Positions 44,323-56,546 of a stretch of 64,000 nucleotides of DNA are shown here, one piece after another (the stretch's first letter is position 1; each line of letters starts with the position of its first letter). The stretch is taken from contig NZ_LT629783.1 in NCBI RefSeq assembly GCF_900105835.1, positions 4,672,501 to 4,736,500 of the forward strand, in the 5' to 3' direction. Under the pieces are notes generated by a model. The model saw only the letters and a list, made by a program, of their open reading frames with translations, ran no database searches and was not told the DNA's origin. This DNA is from Pseudomonas fragi (GTDB taxonomy: Bacteria; Pseudomonadota; Gammaproteobacteria; Pseudomonadales; Pseudomonadaceae). The position numbers were made by a program, and so were the translations under genes.

Positions 44323-45090
44323 CTAGCCAAACCGGTAGATATCCATGCCCAGCGCGCCCAGCGTCCAGCCCTGGTGGGCAATGCTGAACGGGCCGCCTGC
44401 GGCGCGGGCAAAATACAACGGCAGCAGGTGCTCGTCGCTGGGGTGGTTTTTGGCGGCGAAAGGCGCCTGTGTGCGATAAGCATGCAGTGCGGTTTCGTCA
44501 TCAGCAGCCAGTTTGTCGATCATCCAGTCACGGAAAGCCTTGGCCCAGGGCTCAATGCTCTCAGGGCCTGCGTGCCAGTCCAGTTCGCGCAGGTTGTGGG
44601 TGATGCTGCCCGAGCCGATGATCAGCACGCCCTCGCTGCGCAGGGCCGCCAGTGCATGCCCGACTCTGGTCTGGCCGGCCGGGCCAAGCTGGCTGGGCAG
44701 CGACACCTGCACCACCGGAATATCTGCGTCCGGGTACATTAATGACAGTGGCACCCAGGCACCGTGGTCAAAAGGCCGTCTGGCGTCCAGTCGGGCCGGC
44801 AGGCCGTTATCTGCCAGCAACGCGGCGATCCGCGCCGCCAGCGCCGGCTCGCCGGGCGCCGGGTATTGCACGGCAAACAGGGCTGGCGGGAAGCCGCCGA
44901 AGTCGTGCCAGGTCTCGGGCGCCGGGTTGCTGGCGACCCGCAGGTCGGGGCTTTCCCAATGCGCGGACACCAGCACGATGGCTGTTGGTCGTGGCAGTTC
45001 GGCCGCCAGGCGTTTGAGCGCCGGGCCACTGGCGCCCGGTTCCAGTGCTAGCATGGGGGAACCGTGGGAAATAAACAGGCTGGGGAGCAT
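44323..45090 (-). CDS. YgiD-like extradiol ring-cleavage dioxygenase
   Basis: 255 aa from ATG 45090, GAGG 8-9 bases before it. LigB/DODA superfamily: SLFISHGSPML with metal His, VLVSAHWE, PFDHGAWVPLSLMYP, and IGSGSITHNL. E. coli YgiD is a zinc-dependent DOPA 4,5-dioxygenase; related plant DODA makes betalamic acid. Substrate in pseudomonads unproven. Confidence 0.92.
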   Translation of the reverse strand: MLPSLFISHGSPMLALEPGASGPALKRLAAELPRPTAIVLVSAHWESPDLRVASNPAPETWHDFGGFPPALFAVQYPAPGEPALAARIAALLADNGLPARLDARRPFDHGAWVPLSLMYPDADIPVVQVSLPSQLGPAGQTRVGHALAALRSEGVLIIGSGSITHNLRELDWHAGPESIEPWAKAFRDWMIDKLAADDETALHAYRTQAPFAAKNHPSDEHLLPLYFARAAGGPFSIAHQGWTLGALGMDIYRFG

Positions 45091-45191
45091 GAACGATGTC
45101 CTCAAAGTTAAGATGCGTCATCTTCATCCCGATCATTGATCTAAATCCAATATAAGTTTTAGTACTTATCTATCGAATTTAAAGGTGAATC

Positions 45192-45851
45192 ATGCAGCCC
45201 GAATTTTGGCACGACCGCTGGGATCGCAATCAGATCGGCTTTCACCTGCAGCAGGTCAACCCTTACCTGCCGCGCCTTTGGCCCACTCTGGGCCTTGAGC
45301 AGGGCGGGTGTGTGCTGGTGCCGCTGTGTGGCAAGAGCCTGGATATGAGCTGGTTGGCTGCCAACGGCCATGAAGTGCTGGGGGTGGAGCTGACGCAGAC
45401 GGCCGTGGAGCAGTTTTTCAGCGAGCAGCAGGTCGAGCCACAGATTCGCCAGCAGGGCGCCTTCAAGGTGTACGAGGCAGGCCCGGTGACGATCCTGTGC
45501 GGTGACGTGTTCGCCCTGACTGAGGCCGACGTGGCCTCCTGTGTGGGGCTGTATGACCGCGCTGCGACTATCGCATTGCCTGCCGAAATGCGCGCAGCCT
45601 ACGCTCAGCACCTGAACCGGATTCTGCCGAGGGGTTGCCGTGGCCTGTTGATAACCCTCGATTACGATCAATCACAAATGAACGGCCCGCCGTTTTCGGT
45701 GCCGGACGCCGAGGTGCAGAGCCTGCTGGCACCTGCCTGGACGCTGGAAATCATTGAGCAACCCGATGTGCTCGATCAGGAATGGAAGTTCCTCAAGAGC
45801 GGTGTGACGCGGCTGGTGGAGCGGGTGTATCGCCTGGAAAAAACCGCCTGA
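45192..45851 (+). CDS. tpm: Thiopurine S-methyltransferase
   Basis: 219 aa. [20 protein letters not shown] and [20 protein letters not shown] are the TPMT signature, with SAM-binding [13 protein letters not shown] and [10 protein letters not shown]. Bacterial Tpm methylates thiopurines and selenium/tellurium oxyanions. In P. aeruginosa tpm is near htpX, as here. A strong terminator follows. Confidence 0.97.
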   Translation: MQPEFWHDRWDRNQIGFHLQQVNPYLPRLWPTLGLEQGGCVLVPLCGKSLDMSWLAANGHEVLGVELTQTAVEQFFSEQQVEPQIRQQGAFKVYEAGPVTILCGDVFALTEADVASCVGLYDRAATIALPAEMRAAYAQHLNRILPRGCRGLLITLDYDQSQMNGPPFSVPDAEVQSLLAPAWTLEIIEQPDVLDQEWKFLKSGVTRLVERVYRLEKTA

Positions 45852-45865
45852 GCGAAATCGCAGGC

Positions 45866-45898
45866 ACAAAAAAGGGCGACCGCAGTCGCCCTTTTTTG
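45866..45898 (+). terminator. Bidirectional terminator tpm/htpX
   Basis: AAAAAAGGGCGAC-CGCA-GTCGCCCTTTTTT between convergent genes. Confidence 0.92.
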
Positions 45899-45911
45899 TG
45901 TTCGCCGTGGG

Positions 45912-46799
45912 TTAGCCGCGGCGACGCAGAGCATCGATACGTTCTTCCAGTGGCGGGTGGCTCATGAACATCCGCGCCAGGCCTTGCTTGAGGCCGCCGT
46001 TGATGCCGAAAGCCGCCATGGTGTCCGGCATGTGAACCGGCAGGCCCTGTTCGGAGCGCAAGCGCTGCAAGGCGCTGATCATGGCCGTGGTGCCGGCAAG
46101 CTGCGCACCGGCTTCGTCAGCCCGGAACTCACGCTTGCGCGAGAACCACATGACGATGGCGCTGGCCAGGAAGCCCAGGACCAGCTCGGCGAAAATGGTC
46201 GCGACGTAATAGGCAATGCCGCGGCCTTCATCGTTCTTGAACACCACCTTGTCGACAAAGTTGCCGATGATCCGTGCGAAGAACATCACGAAGGTGTTCA
46301 CCACGCCCTGCACCAGTGCCAGGGTGACCATGTCACCGTTGGCAACGTGGCCGATCTCGTGGGCCAGTACCGCTTTGACTTCATCGGGCGAAAAACGCTC
46401 GAGCAAACCCTGGCTGACCGCGACCAGGGCATCATTTTTGTTCCAGCCTGTGGCAAAGGCATTCGCCTCATAAGCAGGGAAAATCCCCACTTCAGGCATT
46501 TTGATTCCCGCCTCGCGGGACAATTGCTCAACGGTTTGCATCAACCATTGTTCATGACGAGTACGAGGTTGAGTGATCACCTGGGTGCTGGTGCTCATCT
46601 TCGCCATCCATTTGGAGATGAACAGCGAGAACAAAGACCCTGCAAAACCAAAGACCGCACAGAACACCAACAGCTGACTGAGGTTCAGATCAACCCCGTT
46701 GGCCGCCATGAACCCGTCGAAGCCGAACAGGCTCAAGGTGATGCTGGCAATCAGCACGACCGCCAGGTTAGTGGCCAAAAACAGCAGAATGCGCATCAT
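45912..46799 (-). CDS. htpX: Membrane zinc protease HtpX
   Basis: 295 aa, M48 family. Two N-terminal membrane helices (about 4-25, 35-60), zinc motif HEIGH in [17 protein letters not shown], two more hydrophobic segments, third ligand Glu in [12 protein letters not shown], and [13 protein letters not shown] at the end. Inner-membrane quality control with FtsH. Sigma-70-like promoter mapped upstream. Confidence 0.97.
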   Translation of the reverse strand: MMRILLFLATNLAVVLIASITLSLFGFDGFMAANGVDLNLSQLLVFCAVFGFAGSLFSLFISKWMAKMSTSTQVITQPRTRHEQWLMQTVEQLSREAGIKMPEVGIFPAYEANAFATGWNKNDALVAVSQGLLERFSPDEVKAVLAHEIGHVANGDMVTLALVQGVVNTFVMFFARIIGNFVDKVVFKNDEGRGIAYYVATIFAELVLGFLASAIVMWFSRKREFRADEAGAQLAGTTAMISALQRLRSEQGLPVHMPDTMAAFGINGGLKQGLARMFMSHPPLEERIDALRRRG

Positions 46800-46843
46800 G
46801 GTTGTAAGAATCTCCTCGTCTTAAAGGTGTTGCCGTATGCGGG

Positions 46844-46872
46844 TATATAAGGTGCTGCCCCAGGCTATTCAA
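46844..46872 (-). promoter_or_regulatory. htpX promoter
   Basis: Minus strand TTGAAT - 17 bp - TATATA, giving a start about 38 bp before htpX. The overlapping CTTGGTTGAA and CACCTTATATA may also fit sigma-32, the usual htpX sigma factor. The rest of the 46800-47112 gap shows nothing else. Confidence 0.6.
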
Positions 46873-47112
46873 CCAAGTGACTATTTCAAACTGTGTCCTT
46901 CAGCCTGATTCTAGTTGCATGCGGGGCATTTCCTAATATGAAGGAACGTTTTTCTGCGCCAGAAGTTCCACCTCAAGCCAATAAACACGGGACTTTGTCG
47001 TTTGCAGGGGGTTTTTGAGGGGGGAAGAGGGCGGCAGCAGGCAGTGCGTGAAGAATGTTTCATCTGACACATGCTGTGCGACTTTTGATTGGTCGCACAG
47101 CATGCTCAGAAA

Positions 47113-48324
47113 TTACTGACGGTAGGTCTTCAGGAAATTACCGATCCGGCCGATGGCCATATCCAGCTCGTCGACACGCGGCAGGGTCACCACACGGAAG
47201 TGGTCAGGCCACGGCCAGTTGAATGCCGTGCCTTGAACCACCAGCAGTTTTTCCGAGAGCAGCAGGTCCAGCACGAATTTTTCGTCGTTAAGGATCGGGC
47301 ACACTTTCGGGTCGATACGCGGGAACGCATACAGTGCCCCCATCGGTTTCACGCAGCTGACCCCGGGGATGTCGTTGAGCAGTTCCCAGGTGCGGTTGCG
47401 CTGCTCCAGCAAGCGGCCGTTGGGCAGGACCAGGTCATTGATGCTCTGATAGCCGCCCAGTGCAGTCTGGATGGCGTGCTGGCTGGGCACGTTGGCGCAC
47501 AGGCGCATGTTGGCCAGCATATCGATGCCTTCGATATAGCCCTGGGCGTTTTGCTTGGGCCCGGAGATGGCAATCCAGCCTGAGCGGAAACCGGCCACCC
47601 GGTACGACTTGGACAGGCCGTTGAAGGTCAGGCACAGCACGTCCGGGGCCAGGGACGCGGTGCAGATATGCACGGCGTCGTCGTAGAGGATCTTGTCGTA
47701 AATTTCGTCCGAGAACACCACCAGGTTGTGTTGGCGGGCAATTTCCAGCATGCCCAGCAGCACTTCCTTGGAATACACCGCACCGGTAGGGTTGTTCGGG
47801 TTGATGATGACCATCGCCTTGGTGTTGGGGGTGATCTTGGCTTTTATATCCTCAAGATCAGGCCACCAGTTGGCTTGCTCGTCACACAGGTAGTGTACCG
47901 GGTGGCCGCCGGCCAGGGTCACGGCTGCAGTCCACAGCGGGTAGTCAGGTGCAGGTACCAGCACTTCGTCGCCATTGTTGAGCAGCGCTTGCAGCGACAT
48001 CACGATCAACTCGGACACACCGTTGCCCAGGTAGATGTCTTCGATGCCGACCCCTTCCACCTGTTTTTGCTGGTAGTACTGCATCACGGCCTTGCGGGCG
48101 CTGAACAGGCCCTTGGAGTCGCTGTAGCCCTGGGCAGTCGGCAGGTTGCGGATCACGTCCTGGAGGATTTCGTCCGGCGCTTCAAATCCAAAGGGTGCGG
48201 GGTTGCCGATATTCAGCTTGAGGATGCGCTGGCCTTCCTCCTCCAGACGCTTGGCGTGCTTGAGCACCGGGCCGCGAATGTCATAACAGACGTTGGCGAG
48301 CTTGTTTGATTTGCTGACCTGCAT
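47113..48324 (-). CDS. alaA: Alanine-synthesising aminotransferase AlaA
   Basis: 403 aa from ATG 48324 (MQVSKSNKLANVCYDIRGPV, the AlaA start). Class I PLP aminotransferase: NPNNPTGAVYS, SDEIYDKILYD, PLP Lys in FNGLSKSYRVAGFRSGW. Glutamate-pyruvate transaminase by homology to E. coli AlaA. Divergent from msrB with a 222-bp gap. Confidence 0.93.
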   Translation of the reverse strand: MQVSKSNKLANVCYDIRGPVLKHAKRLEEEGQRILKLNIGNPAPFGFEAPDEILQDVIRNLPTAQGYSDSKGLFSARKAVMQYYQQKQVEGVGIEDIYLGNGVSELIVMSLQALLNNGDEVLVPAPDYPLWTAAVTLAGGHPVHYLCDEQANWWPDLEDIKAKITPNTKAMVIINPNNPTGAVYSKEVLLGMLEIARQHNLVVFSDEIYDKILYDDAVHICTASLAPDVLCLTFNGLSKSYRVAGFRSGWIAISGPKQNAQGYIEGIDMLANMRLCANVPSQHAIQTALGGYQSINDLVLPNGRLLEQRNRTWELLNDIPGVSCVKPMGALYAFPRIDPKVCPILNDEKFVLDLLLSEKLLVVQGTAFNWPWPDHFRVVTLPRVDELDMAIGRIGNFLKTYRQ

Positions 48325-48546
48325 GGCGATGTGATCCCGAAAATGAACGATCCAGGCGCTGTGATGACCACGGCACTGGGAAATTCTGTGTTTGCACACA
48401 GTGGCTAACACCGCTTTGCTTCAAGAATCCGTTTGAATGCAGTTGGGGCGGGTGCCAGACTGGTGTTTAACGAGGCGCAATCATACGTGCCACCCGACCC
48501 CTGGAAAAGCCACTGGTCGGGGTTTTTCAGTTGCAGAGGCATAAGC

Positions 48547-48942
48547 ATGGAAAAGTTGAACAAAACCCTGGACGAATGGAAGGCCATGCTCGATCCGGAG
48601 CAATACAACGTGTGCCGGCTCAAAGGCACCGAACGGCCGTTTTCGGGCAAATACAACGGCACCAAAACCGACGGCGTTTATCACTGCATTTGCTGCAACG
48701 CGCCATTGTTCGATTCCAGCGCCAAATTTGATTCCGGCTGTGGCTGGCCGAGCTTTTACCAGCCCATTGGCGACAGTGCGATGGTCGAGATCCGTGACGT
48801 GAGCCACGGCATGGTGCGTACCGAAGTGGTCTGCGCCAAATGTGATGCGCACCTGGGCCATGTGTTCCCTGACGGTCCGCCACCCACCGGGTTGCGCTAC
48901 TGCATCAACTCGGTGTGCCTGGACCTGGTTCCCCGCAACTGA
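48547..48942 (+). CDS. msrB: Peptide methionine-R-sulfoxide reductase MsrB
   Basis: 131 aa from ATG 48547. Zinc cysteine pairs CICC and CAKC, substrate region [11 protein letters not shown], and catalytic Cys in [11 protein letters not shown]. Repairs oxidised methionine in proteins. Followed after 17 bp by glutathione peroxidase: an oxidative-stress operon. Confidence 0.97.
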   Translation: MEKLNKTLDEWKAMLDPEQYNVCRLKGTERPFSGKYNGTKTDGVYHCICCNAPLFDSSAKFDSGCGWPSFYQPIGDSAMVEIRDVSHGMVRTEVVCAKCDAHLGHVFPDGPPPTGLRYCINSVCLDLVPRN

Positions 48943-48959
48943 CCTTTTGAGGCGCCGTC

Positions 48960-49451
48960 ATGAACGACAACCTGTTCGATATCCCATGCACCACTCTTGG
49001 CGGCGAGCCGAAAACCCTGGCGGATTTCCAGGGCAAAGCCGTGTTGGTGGTCAATACGGCCAGCAAGTGTGGTTTTACCCCGCAGTACAAGGGGCTAGAG
49101 GCGCTGTGGCAGCAGTATCGCGACCAGGGGTTGGTGATCCTGGGGTTTCCATGCAACCAGTTTGGCCAGCAGGAGCCGGGCGACGAAGCGGCCATTTCCG
49201 AGTTTTGCGAGCTGAACTTCGGCGTGAGCTTCCCGCTGTTCAAGAAGGTTGACGTCAATGGCCCCAAGGCCCACCCCTTGTTTGTCCAGCTCAAGAAACG
49301 TGCGCCGGGGTTGCTGGGGTCGCAGGGAATCAAGTGGAACTTCACCAAGTTCCTGGTCAGTGGCGATGGCCAGAGCGTCAAGCGTTATGCCCCGACTACC
49401 AAGCCCGAGGCGCTCAAGGCCGATATCGAGGCGCTGCTGCGATCGATTTAA
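48960..49451 (+). CDS. Glutathione/thioredoxin peroxidase (Cys type)
   Basis: 163 aa, GAGG before ATG. NTASKCGFTPQYKGLEALW contains the peroxidatic Cys; then FPCNQFGQQEPG and KWNFTKFLV (catalytic Trp, Gln region) as in GPx. Reduces hydroperoxides. Operon with msrB. Confidence 0.97.
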   Translation: MNDNLFDIPCTTLGGEPKTLADFQGKAVLVVNTASKCGFTPQYKGLEALWQQYRDQGLVILGFPCNQFGQQEPGDEAAISEFCELNFGVSFPLFKKVDVNGPKAHPLFVQLKKRAPGLLGSQGIKWNFTKFLVSGDGQSVKRYAPTTKPEALKADIEALLRSI

Positions 49452-49472
49452 TGGTAAGACGGTTTATCTTAA

Positions 49473-49613
49473 GCCGCTGACGAGTGGAACGAGGCTGCGA
49501 ACGGCGGCGCAGACGTCGCAAATCCTGAGTCCGGATCTGACTGGCGCACCGTTGCGTGTGATTTAGCGACCGCTTCGCGCTCGATCGCAGCCTCGTTCTA
49601 CTCGTCAGCGGCT
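49473..49613. repeat. Inverted-repeat intergenic element, about 140 bp
   Basis: GCCGCTGACGAGTGGAACGA ... then TCGTTCTACTCGTCAGCGGC: about 28-bp arms with two mismatches around an 85-bp centre. Similar arm fragment at 21733. MITE-like; lies between gpx and sagS (convergent). Confidence 0.8.
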
Positions 49614-49630
49614 ACACAAACCTGCCTCTT

Positions 49631-51946
<2,316 letters not shown>

Positions 51947-52120
51947 TGGGGTGCAGCACCTGTTTCCATTTCTTGCGGGGTGCAAGAGTAGTCGATTAGT
52001 AGGTCAATCGGCAGCCTGATTGAGCTGCCTGCGGTTAGCCGAGCGAGTCATTTTGCGGATGGCTGTCGAATTCTGGCAATGTCAATGTGCCATCATTGTG
52101 TATCAGTCCGAGGAAATGTT

Positions 52121-53014
52121 GTGAATTCTAAACTGGATGCCTTTCTGGAACGGGCCGAAGCGGTCCTTGCACGTCTTGAACCTTTGCTGCCGGCGCAGCG
52201 CGAATCGATCGAGTGGGACCAGTGCCTGGCAGCCAGGTGGCAGCGTGAAGGTCGCTCAGGCTATCTGATGCCGTTGCAAGTCAGCCTTGAAATGCGCCTT
52301 TCGGACTTGATCGGGGTGGATAACCAGCGTGACCAGCTGGGGCGCAACACCAAACAGTTTCTCGACGGCTTGCCTGCCAACCATGCCCTGCTCTGGGGCT
52401 CACGGGGCACCGGCAAGTCTTCAATCATTCGGGCCTTGCTGGCCGAGTATGGCCATGCGGGGCTGCGTCTGATCGAGATCGAACGCGATCATCTGGCCGA
52501 CCTGCCGCGCGTGGTTGAGCAGTTGCAGGGCTTGCCCCAGCGCTTTGTGCTGTTTTGCGATGACCTGTCGTTTGAAGCTGGCGAGAGTGATTACCGGGTG
52601 CTGAAAAGTGTGCTGGATGGCTCGCTGGAGCAAGCGCCGGATAACGTGCTGCTATATGCCACTTCGAACCGTCGCCACCTGGTGCCGGAAAAGGAAAGCG
52701 ACAACGAGAACTGGAAGAACGTTGACGGTGAGTTACACCCCAATGAGGCCGTGGAAGACAAGATCGCCTTGTCTGACCGTTTTGGCCTGTGGCTGTCATT
52801 CTATCCCTTTACCCAGGATCATTTTTTGAGTGTGGTCGAGCACTGGATCGAGGTATTGGCCCGCAAAGCCGGTTTGCAGTGGCAACGCGACGAGGCACTG
52901 GATATTCTGGCCGTGCGCTGGGCGACCGGGCGTGGCAACCGCAACGGCCGTTGCGCCTATCAGTTCGCGCGTTATTGGGTGGGTTTGAAATTGTTGGAGC
53001 AAGTGAATGATTGA
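52121..53014 (+). CDS. DUF815 AAA-type ATP-binding protein
   Basis: 297 aa from GTG 52121 (GAGG upstream). Walker A GSRGTGKS in LWGSRGTGKSSIIRAL; Walker B FVLFCDDLSFE; sensor ATSNRRHLVPE. DUF815 proteins are YraL-linked ATPases of unknown function. Overlaps the next gene by eight bases. Confidence 0.92.
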   Translation: MNSKLDAFLERAEAVLARLEPLLPAQRESIEWDQCLAARWQREGRSGYLMPLQVSLEMRLSDLIGVDNQRDQLGRNTKQFLDGLPANHALLWGSRGTGKSSIIRALLAEYGHAGLRLIEIERDHLADLPRVVEQLQGLPQRFVLFCDDLSFEAGESDYRVLKSVLDGSLEQAPDNVLLYATSNRRHLVPEKESDNENWKNVDGELHPNEAVEDKIALSDRFGLWLSFYPFTQDHFLSVVEHWIEVLARKAGLQWQRDEALDILAVRWATGRGNRNGRCAYQFARYWVGLKLLEQVND

Positions 53015-53489
53015 TTTGAACGCCACAGGTGCAGGCCTGAACGGCTACACCCTGTTGCAGGCTCAGCTGGAGTCGTTGTTGGCAGATGAGCGTGACTTTA
53101 TTGCCAATGCTGCACAGTTCTCGGCGTTTTTGTATCACCAGCTTGATGATCTGAACTGGGCCGGTTTTTACCTCAACCGCAATGAAGAACTGGTACTGGG
53201 CCCGTTCCAGGGGCAGATTGCCTGTGTTCGTATCCCGTTCGGGCGGGGCGTGTGCGGGGCTGCGGCGGCGAGCCGGCAGACCCAGCGGGTTGAAGATGTG
53301 CATGCATTTGCCGGGCATATTGCGTGTGACAGTGCTTCCAACAGTGAGTTGGTGGTGCCCTTGATCAAGGATGGCCGCCTGATTGGCGTGCTGGATCTGG
53401 ACAGCCCGAGCATCGGGCGCTTCAGCGAGCAGGACCAGCAGGGCATTGAAGCCCTGGCTGCGATCTTCTTGCGTTTGAGCGATTGCTGA
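53007..53489 (+). CDS. msrC: Free methionine-(R)-sulfoxide reductase (GAF)
   Basis: 160 aa GAF-domain enzyme. CVRIPFGRGVCGAAAASRQT, VEDVHAFAGHIACDSASNSE and VPLIKDGRLIGVLDLDSP are the fRMsr signature, with the three redox cysteines present. Reduces free Met-R-sulfoxide. Complements the MsrB upstream. Confidence 0.95.
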   Translation: MIDLNATGAGLNGYTLLQAQLESLLADERDFIANAAQFSAFLYHQLDDLNWAGFYLNRNEELVLGPFQGQIACVRIPFGRGVCGAAAASRQTQRVEDVHAFAGHIACDSASNSELVVPLIKDGRLIGVLDLDSPSIGRFSEQDQQGIEALAAIFLRLSDC

Positions 53490-53494
53490 GGCCG

Positions 53495-56449
53495 CTAGCC
53501 GCTTAGCCCGGCCTTGAGCATCAGGGCGTCGATATCGACCGGGTCGATTTGCTCCGGGTCGAGAAACTGCCGGGCATACTGCATAAACACCTGTTCGCGC
53601 ATAAATAGCGCGAACAGTTGTGGGTCAATATGCGCATCGTGGCACATGGTGGCCATGATGCTCAGGGCTTCGCTTAACGTCTTGCTGCGTTTATAGGGGC
53701 GGTCCGAGGCGGTCAACGCCTCGAAAATATCGGCAATCGCCATCATCCGTGACTCCAGGCTCATCTCTTCGCGTTTCAGGCGTTTTGGATAGCCGGTCCC
53801 GTCCATTTTTTCGTGATGCCCGCCGGCGATTTCGGCAATGTTGCTCAAGTAGGCGGGCAGGGGCAGGCTGCTGAGCATCAGGATGGTCTGCACGATGTGG
53901 TTGTTGATGATGTAGCGTTCCTCGTTGGTCAAGGTGCCGCGCCGGGTGCTCAGGTTGTACAGTTCACCCCGGTTGAACTTGTACTGTGGCACCTCGAGCT
54001 TGAAGCCCCAGGGGTTTTCAGGGTCAATCAGGTCGGCTTCAGGGCGAAGGAACAGGTGCTCGGGCTTGTCGGCCAGCAGCTGTTCGGTTACCGGCAAGTC
54101 GTGCTCCTCACGGGTTGACTGGCGCTTGTTCTCCTCCCAGGACACCCCCAACCGATCATCCAGGGTTCGCTTCCAGGTACGCCGGGCGATGGCGTTCAAG
54201 CGCTCAAGGTCGGCCTCCTGCATGGCCTCGCCGCCCAGGTTGCATTGCGCGACAAAGGCGAAGTCCTGGTCCAGGGCCGCCAGGCTGGCTTCGCGTCGTT
54301 CACTCAATTGCGCATCATCGCCACCCAGGGCCCGGGCTTGCCAGTAGTCGACCCAGGTATCGCGCTTGAGCACTTCAAAGCGGGTGCGAATTTCGTGGAT
54401 GCGGTCGTACAGGGTTTCAAGCTTGGTGGCCTTGTCGACCACATACTCGGGGGTTGTGACCTTGCCGCAGTCATGTAGCCAGGCCGCGATGCGCAGGGCC
54501 TCCCACTGTTCTTGCGAGGGGTCGTACTGCTCGAATTCGGGCTGCTGGCTGGCGGCCGCTGCCTGGGCCAGCATCAGGGTGAGGGTCGGCACCCGTTGGC
54601 AATGGCTGGCGGTATATGGGCTTTTGGCGTCGATGGCGCCCGCCAGTAGTTGTATCAAGGCATCCAGCAGCTGCTTCTGACGTGCTTGCAGGCGCTGGCT
54701 TTCGATCGACACGGCGGCGGTGCCGGAGACGGCCTGGATAAAGGCGATGCGATCAGCCCGCAAGTGGTCCTGGTCGTCACTGGAACCACTGTCGTTCAAC
54801 ACCAGCAGCAAAATGCCCACGGTTTCGCCGTGGCGGTTGTGCAGGCGAATACCGATCAGGTGGATACTCTGGCTGCCCAGTTGCGCCATGATTGGCTGCA
54901 AATCCCCCGCCTGCTCAAGGCTGAGCGAATGGGCGACGCTGTCATGGCCCTGGAACAGCCCTTGTAGCCACGGCGGATTGTCATTGCTGTCAGGGTCTAT
55001 ATCCGGCTGTGGTTGGGTAGTCAGGTCCTGGGGCTGGCCATTGATGATCAGTCCCTTCAACTCCAGTTGACGGCTGTCGTTTTGCGTCAGGTAGATCAGG
55101 CCGGCCTGTGCCTGGGCAATCTTGATCGTTTCCAGCAAAACCGACTGCAGCAATGGCTCAAAACGGGTGTGGGCCGAGAGGCTGGAGGTGATTTCAAAAA
55201 AACTGGCGAGGGTTTCTTTCATGCGTGACATCGACCCCTCCAGTTGGTCGATTTCAAGCACGATCGATTTCTGCTTCAGGGGGTAGTTGAAATCGAACCG
55301 CCGAATGGCATCGGCTTCGCGGACCAGCGCCTGCAAGGGCTTGACCAGCAAGCGTGAGGTCACCCAGCCCATCGGCAGGCACAGCAGCAGGGCCGCCAGT
55401 GTCACCAGGGCTCCCTGCCATCTGAGCCGATAGGCATCGGCCAGCAATTCGTCTTCCGGCACCATCATGGCTAATTGCAAGCCATTGGCTCCGCCATCCT
55501 CTACGTTGAACCGTGTCACGACCCATTGGCGCTGGCCGTCGTACAGGCGCCGCTGGGCGTCCGGGCCCTGGCTGACCAGGTAGCCCAGGGCCGGGTTTAA
55601 TTCCGCGATTTTTGGCAGCTTTTCCGGGTCCTGAGCGGTGAGCAGCTTGCTGAAGTCCGGGTAGGCGATAGCGCGGCCATCGGCGCCGTACAACACGATT
55701 TGCGTGCCGGGTGTTACCTGATGCGCCGCCAGGGTGGCGGACAGTTGCGACAGGGTCACGTCGGCACCCAGCACCGTGTTGCCAGCGCTGCGTTTGGCCA
55801 GTGTTGTGCCAACTTCGTGGGTGGTAAAAAACAGGTAGGGGGTGGTGGTGGTTTGATCGTGCTCGGCATGTGCCGGGATAAACCACTTTCGGCTGCGGGG
55901 GTCATAGGTTTCATTGGCAATAGTTCGCTGTGCCAGCTCGACCAGGGACGCATCCAGGTACAGTTTTTTCGACTCAACGCCACCTTGTCGTGCCGAGCGG
56001 GTTATCGACCAGACTTCGTAGCGTGCTTGGGCTGGGGCCTGGAGCTGGAGCCTGATGGCCTCGTTGCGCAACGGCCTGACGAGAAAGAGATTGCCGTTGT
56101 CATCCCCCAGGTACAGTGCTGACAAACTGTGGTTGTCTTCGAGTGTTTGCACGAAAGGCAGCAGCAGCCCCGTTCGCCGCTCCGGCTGGTCGGTCACGGC
56201 GTCAGGGTTGAGGGTCAACAGGTTCAGGGCATGCCTGATGGGTTGGTAGGCGTCGAGCAGGTCGCGTTGAACATCCTGCTCCAGGTAACCGAACAGTTTC
56301 TGGCTGCTGCCGAGAATGATCTGGGTGGTTTGCTGGTAGTTGAACACACCCAGCACCAGGCCCAGCAGGAGCAGCAAACATGTAAACATCGCACTAATGT
56401 GAACATGCAGCGGCAGTTGGCGCTTCCGGGATTGCGCAACATTGCGCAT
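53495..56449 (-). CDS. Membrane HD-GYP phosphodiesterase with dCache sensor
   Basis: 984 aa. Helix about 18-40, a large periplasmic dCache_1 segment (40-345, with SRKWFIPAHAEH), helix about 348-368, HAMP-like linker, GAF-like region (about 430-610, FEITSSLSAHTRFEPLLQSV) and C-terminal HD-GYP. Metal ligands in TASHCQRVPTL and IAAWLHDCGKVT; HHEKMDGTGYPKR provides the GYP motif. Expected to cleave cyclic di-GMP to GMP in response to a periplasmic ligand. An insert between the HD and GYP parts is longer than usual. Confidence 0.92.
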   Translation of the reverse strand: MRNVAQSRKRQLPLHVHISAMFTCLLLLLGLVLGVFNYQQTTQIILGSSQKLFGYLEQDVQRDLLDAYQPIRHALNLLTLNPDAVTDQPERRTGLLLPFVQTLEDNHSLSALYLGDDNGNLFLVRPLRNEAIRLQLQAPAQARYEVWSITRSARQGGVESKKLYLDASLVELAQRTIANETYDPRSRKWFIPAHAEHDQTTTTPYLFFTTHEVGTTLAKRSAGNTVLGADVTLSQLSATLAAHQVTPGTQIVLYGADGRAIAYPDFSKLLTAQDPEKLPKIAELNPALGYLVSQGPDAQRRLYDGQRQWVVTRFNVEDGGANGLQLAMMVPEDELLADAYRLRWQGALVTLAALLLCLPMGWVTSRLLVKPLQALVREADAIRRFDFNYPLKQKSIVLEIDQLEGSMSRMKETLASFFEITSSLSAHTRFEPLLQSVLLETIKIAQAQAGLIYLTQNDSRQLELKGLIINGQPQDLTTQPQPDIDPDSNDNPPWLQGLFQGHDSVAHSLSLEQAGDLQPIMAQLGSQSIHLIGIRLHNRHGETVGILLLVLNDSGSSDDQDHLRADRIAFIQAVSGTAAVSIESQRLQARQKQLLDALIQLLAGAIDAKSPYTASHCQRVPTLTLMLAQAAAASQQPEFEQYDPSQEQWEALRIAAWLHDCGKVTTPEYVVDKATKLETLYDRIHEIRTRFEVLKRDTWVDYWQARALGGDDAQLSERREASLAALDQDFAFVAQCNLGGEAMQEADLERLNAIARRTWKRTLDDRLGVSWEENKRQSTREEHDLPVTEQLLADKPEHLFLRPEADLIDPENPWGFKLEVPQYKFNRGELYNLSTRRGTLTNEERYIINNHIVQTILMLSSLPLPAYLSNIAEIAGGHHEKMDGTGYPKRLKREEMSLESRMMAIADIFEALTASDRPYKRSKTLSEALSIMATMCHDAHIDPQLFALFMREQVFMQYARQFLDPEQIDPVDIDALMLKAGLSG

Positions 56450-56546
56450 GTGCAGTTACTCCGCGATTGGTTCACCTGCCGATGCCTTTAAGCATAGTGA
56501 AACCGGGCCAACCTGCTCAGCCATTGGCCGGTTTTGCGGTTGGCGC

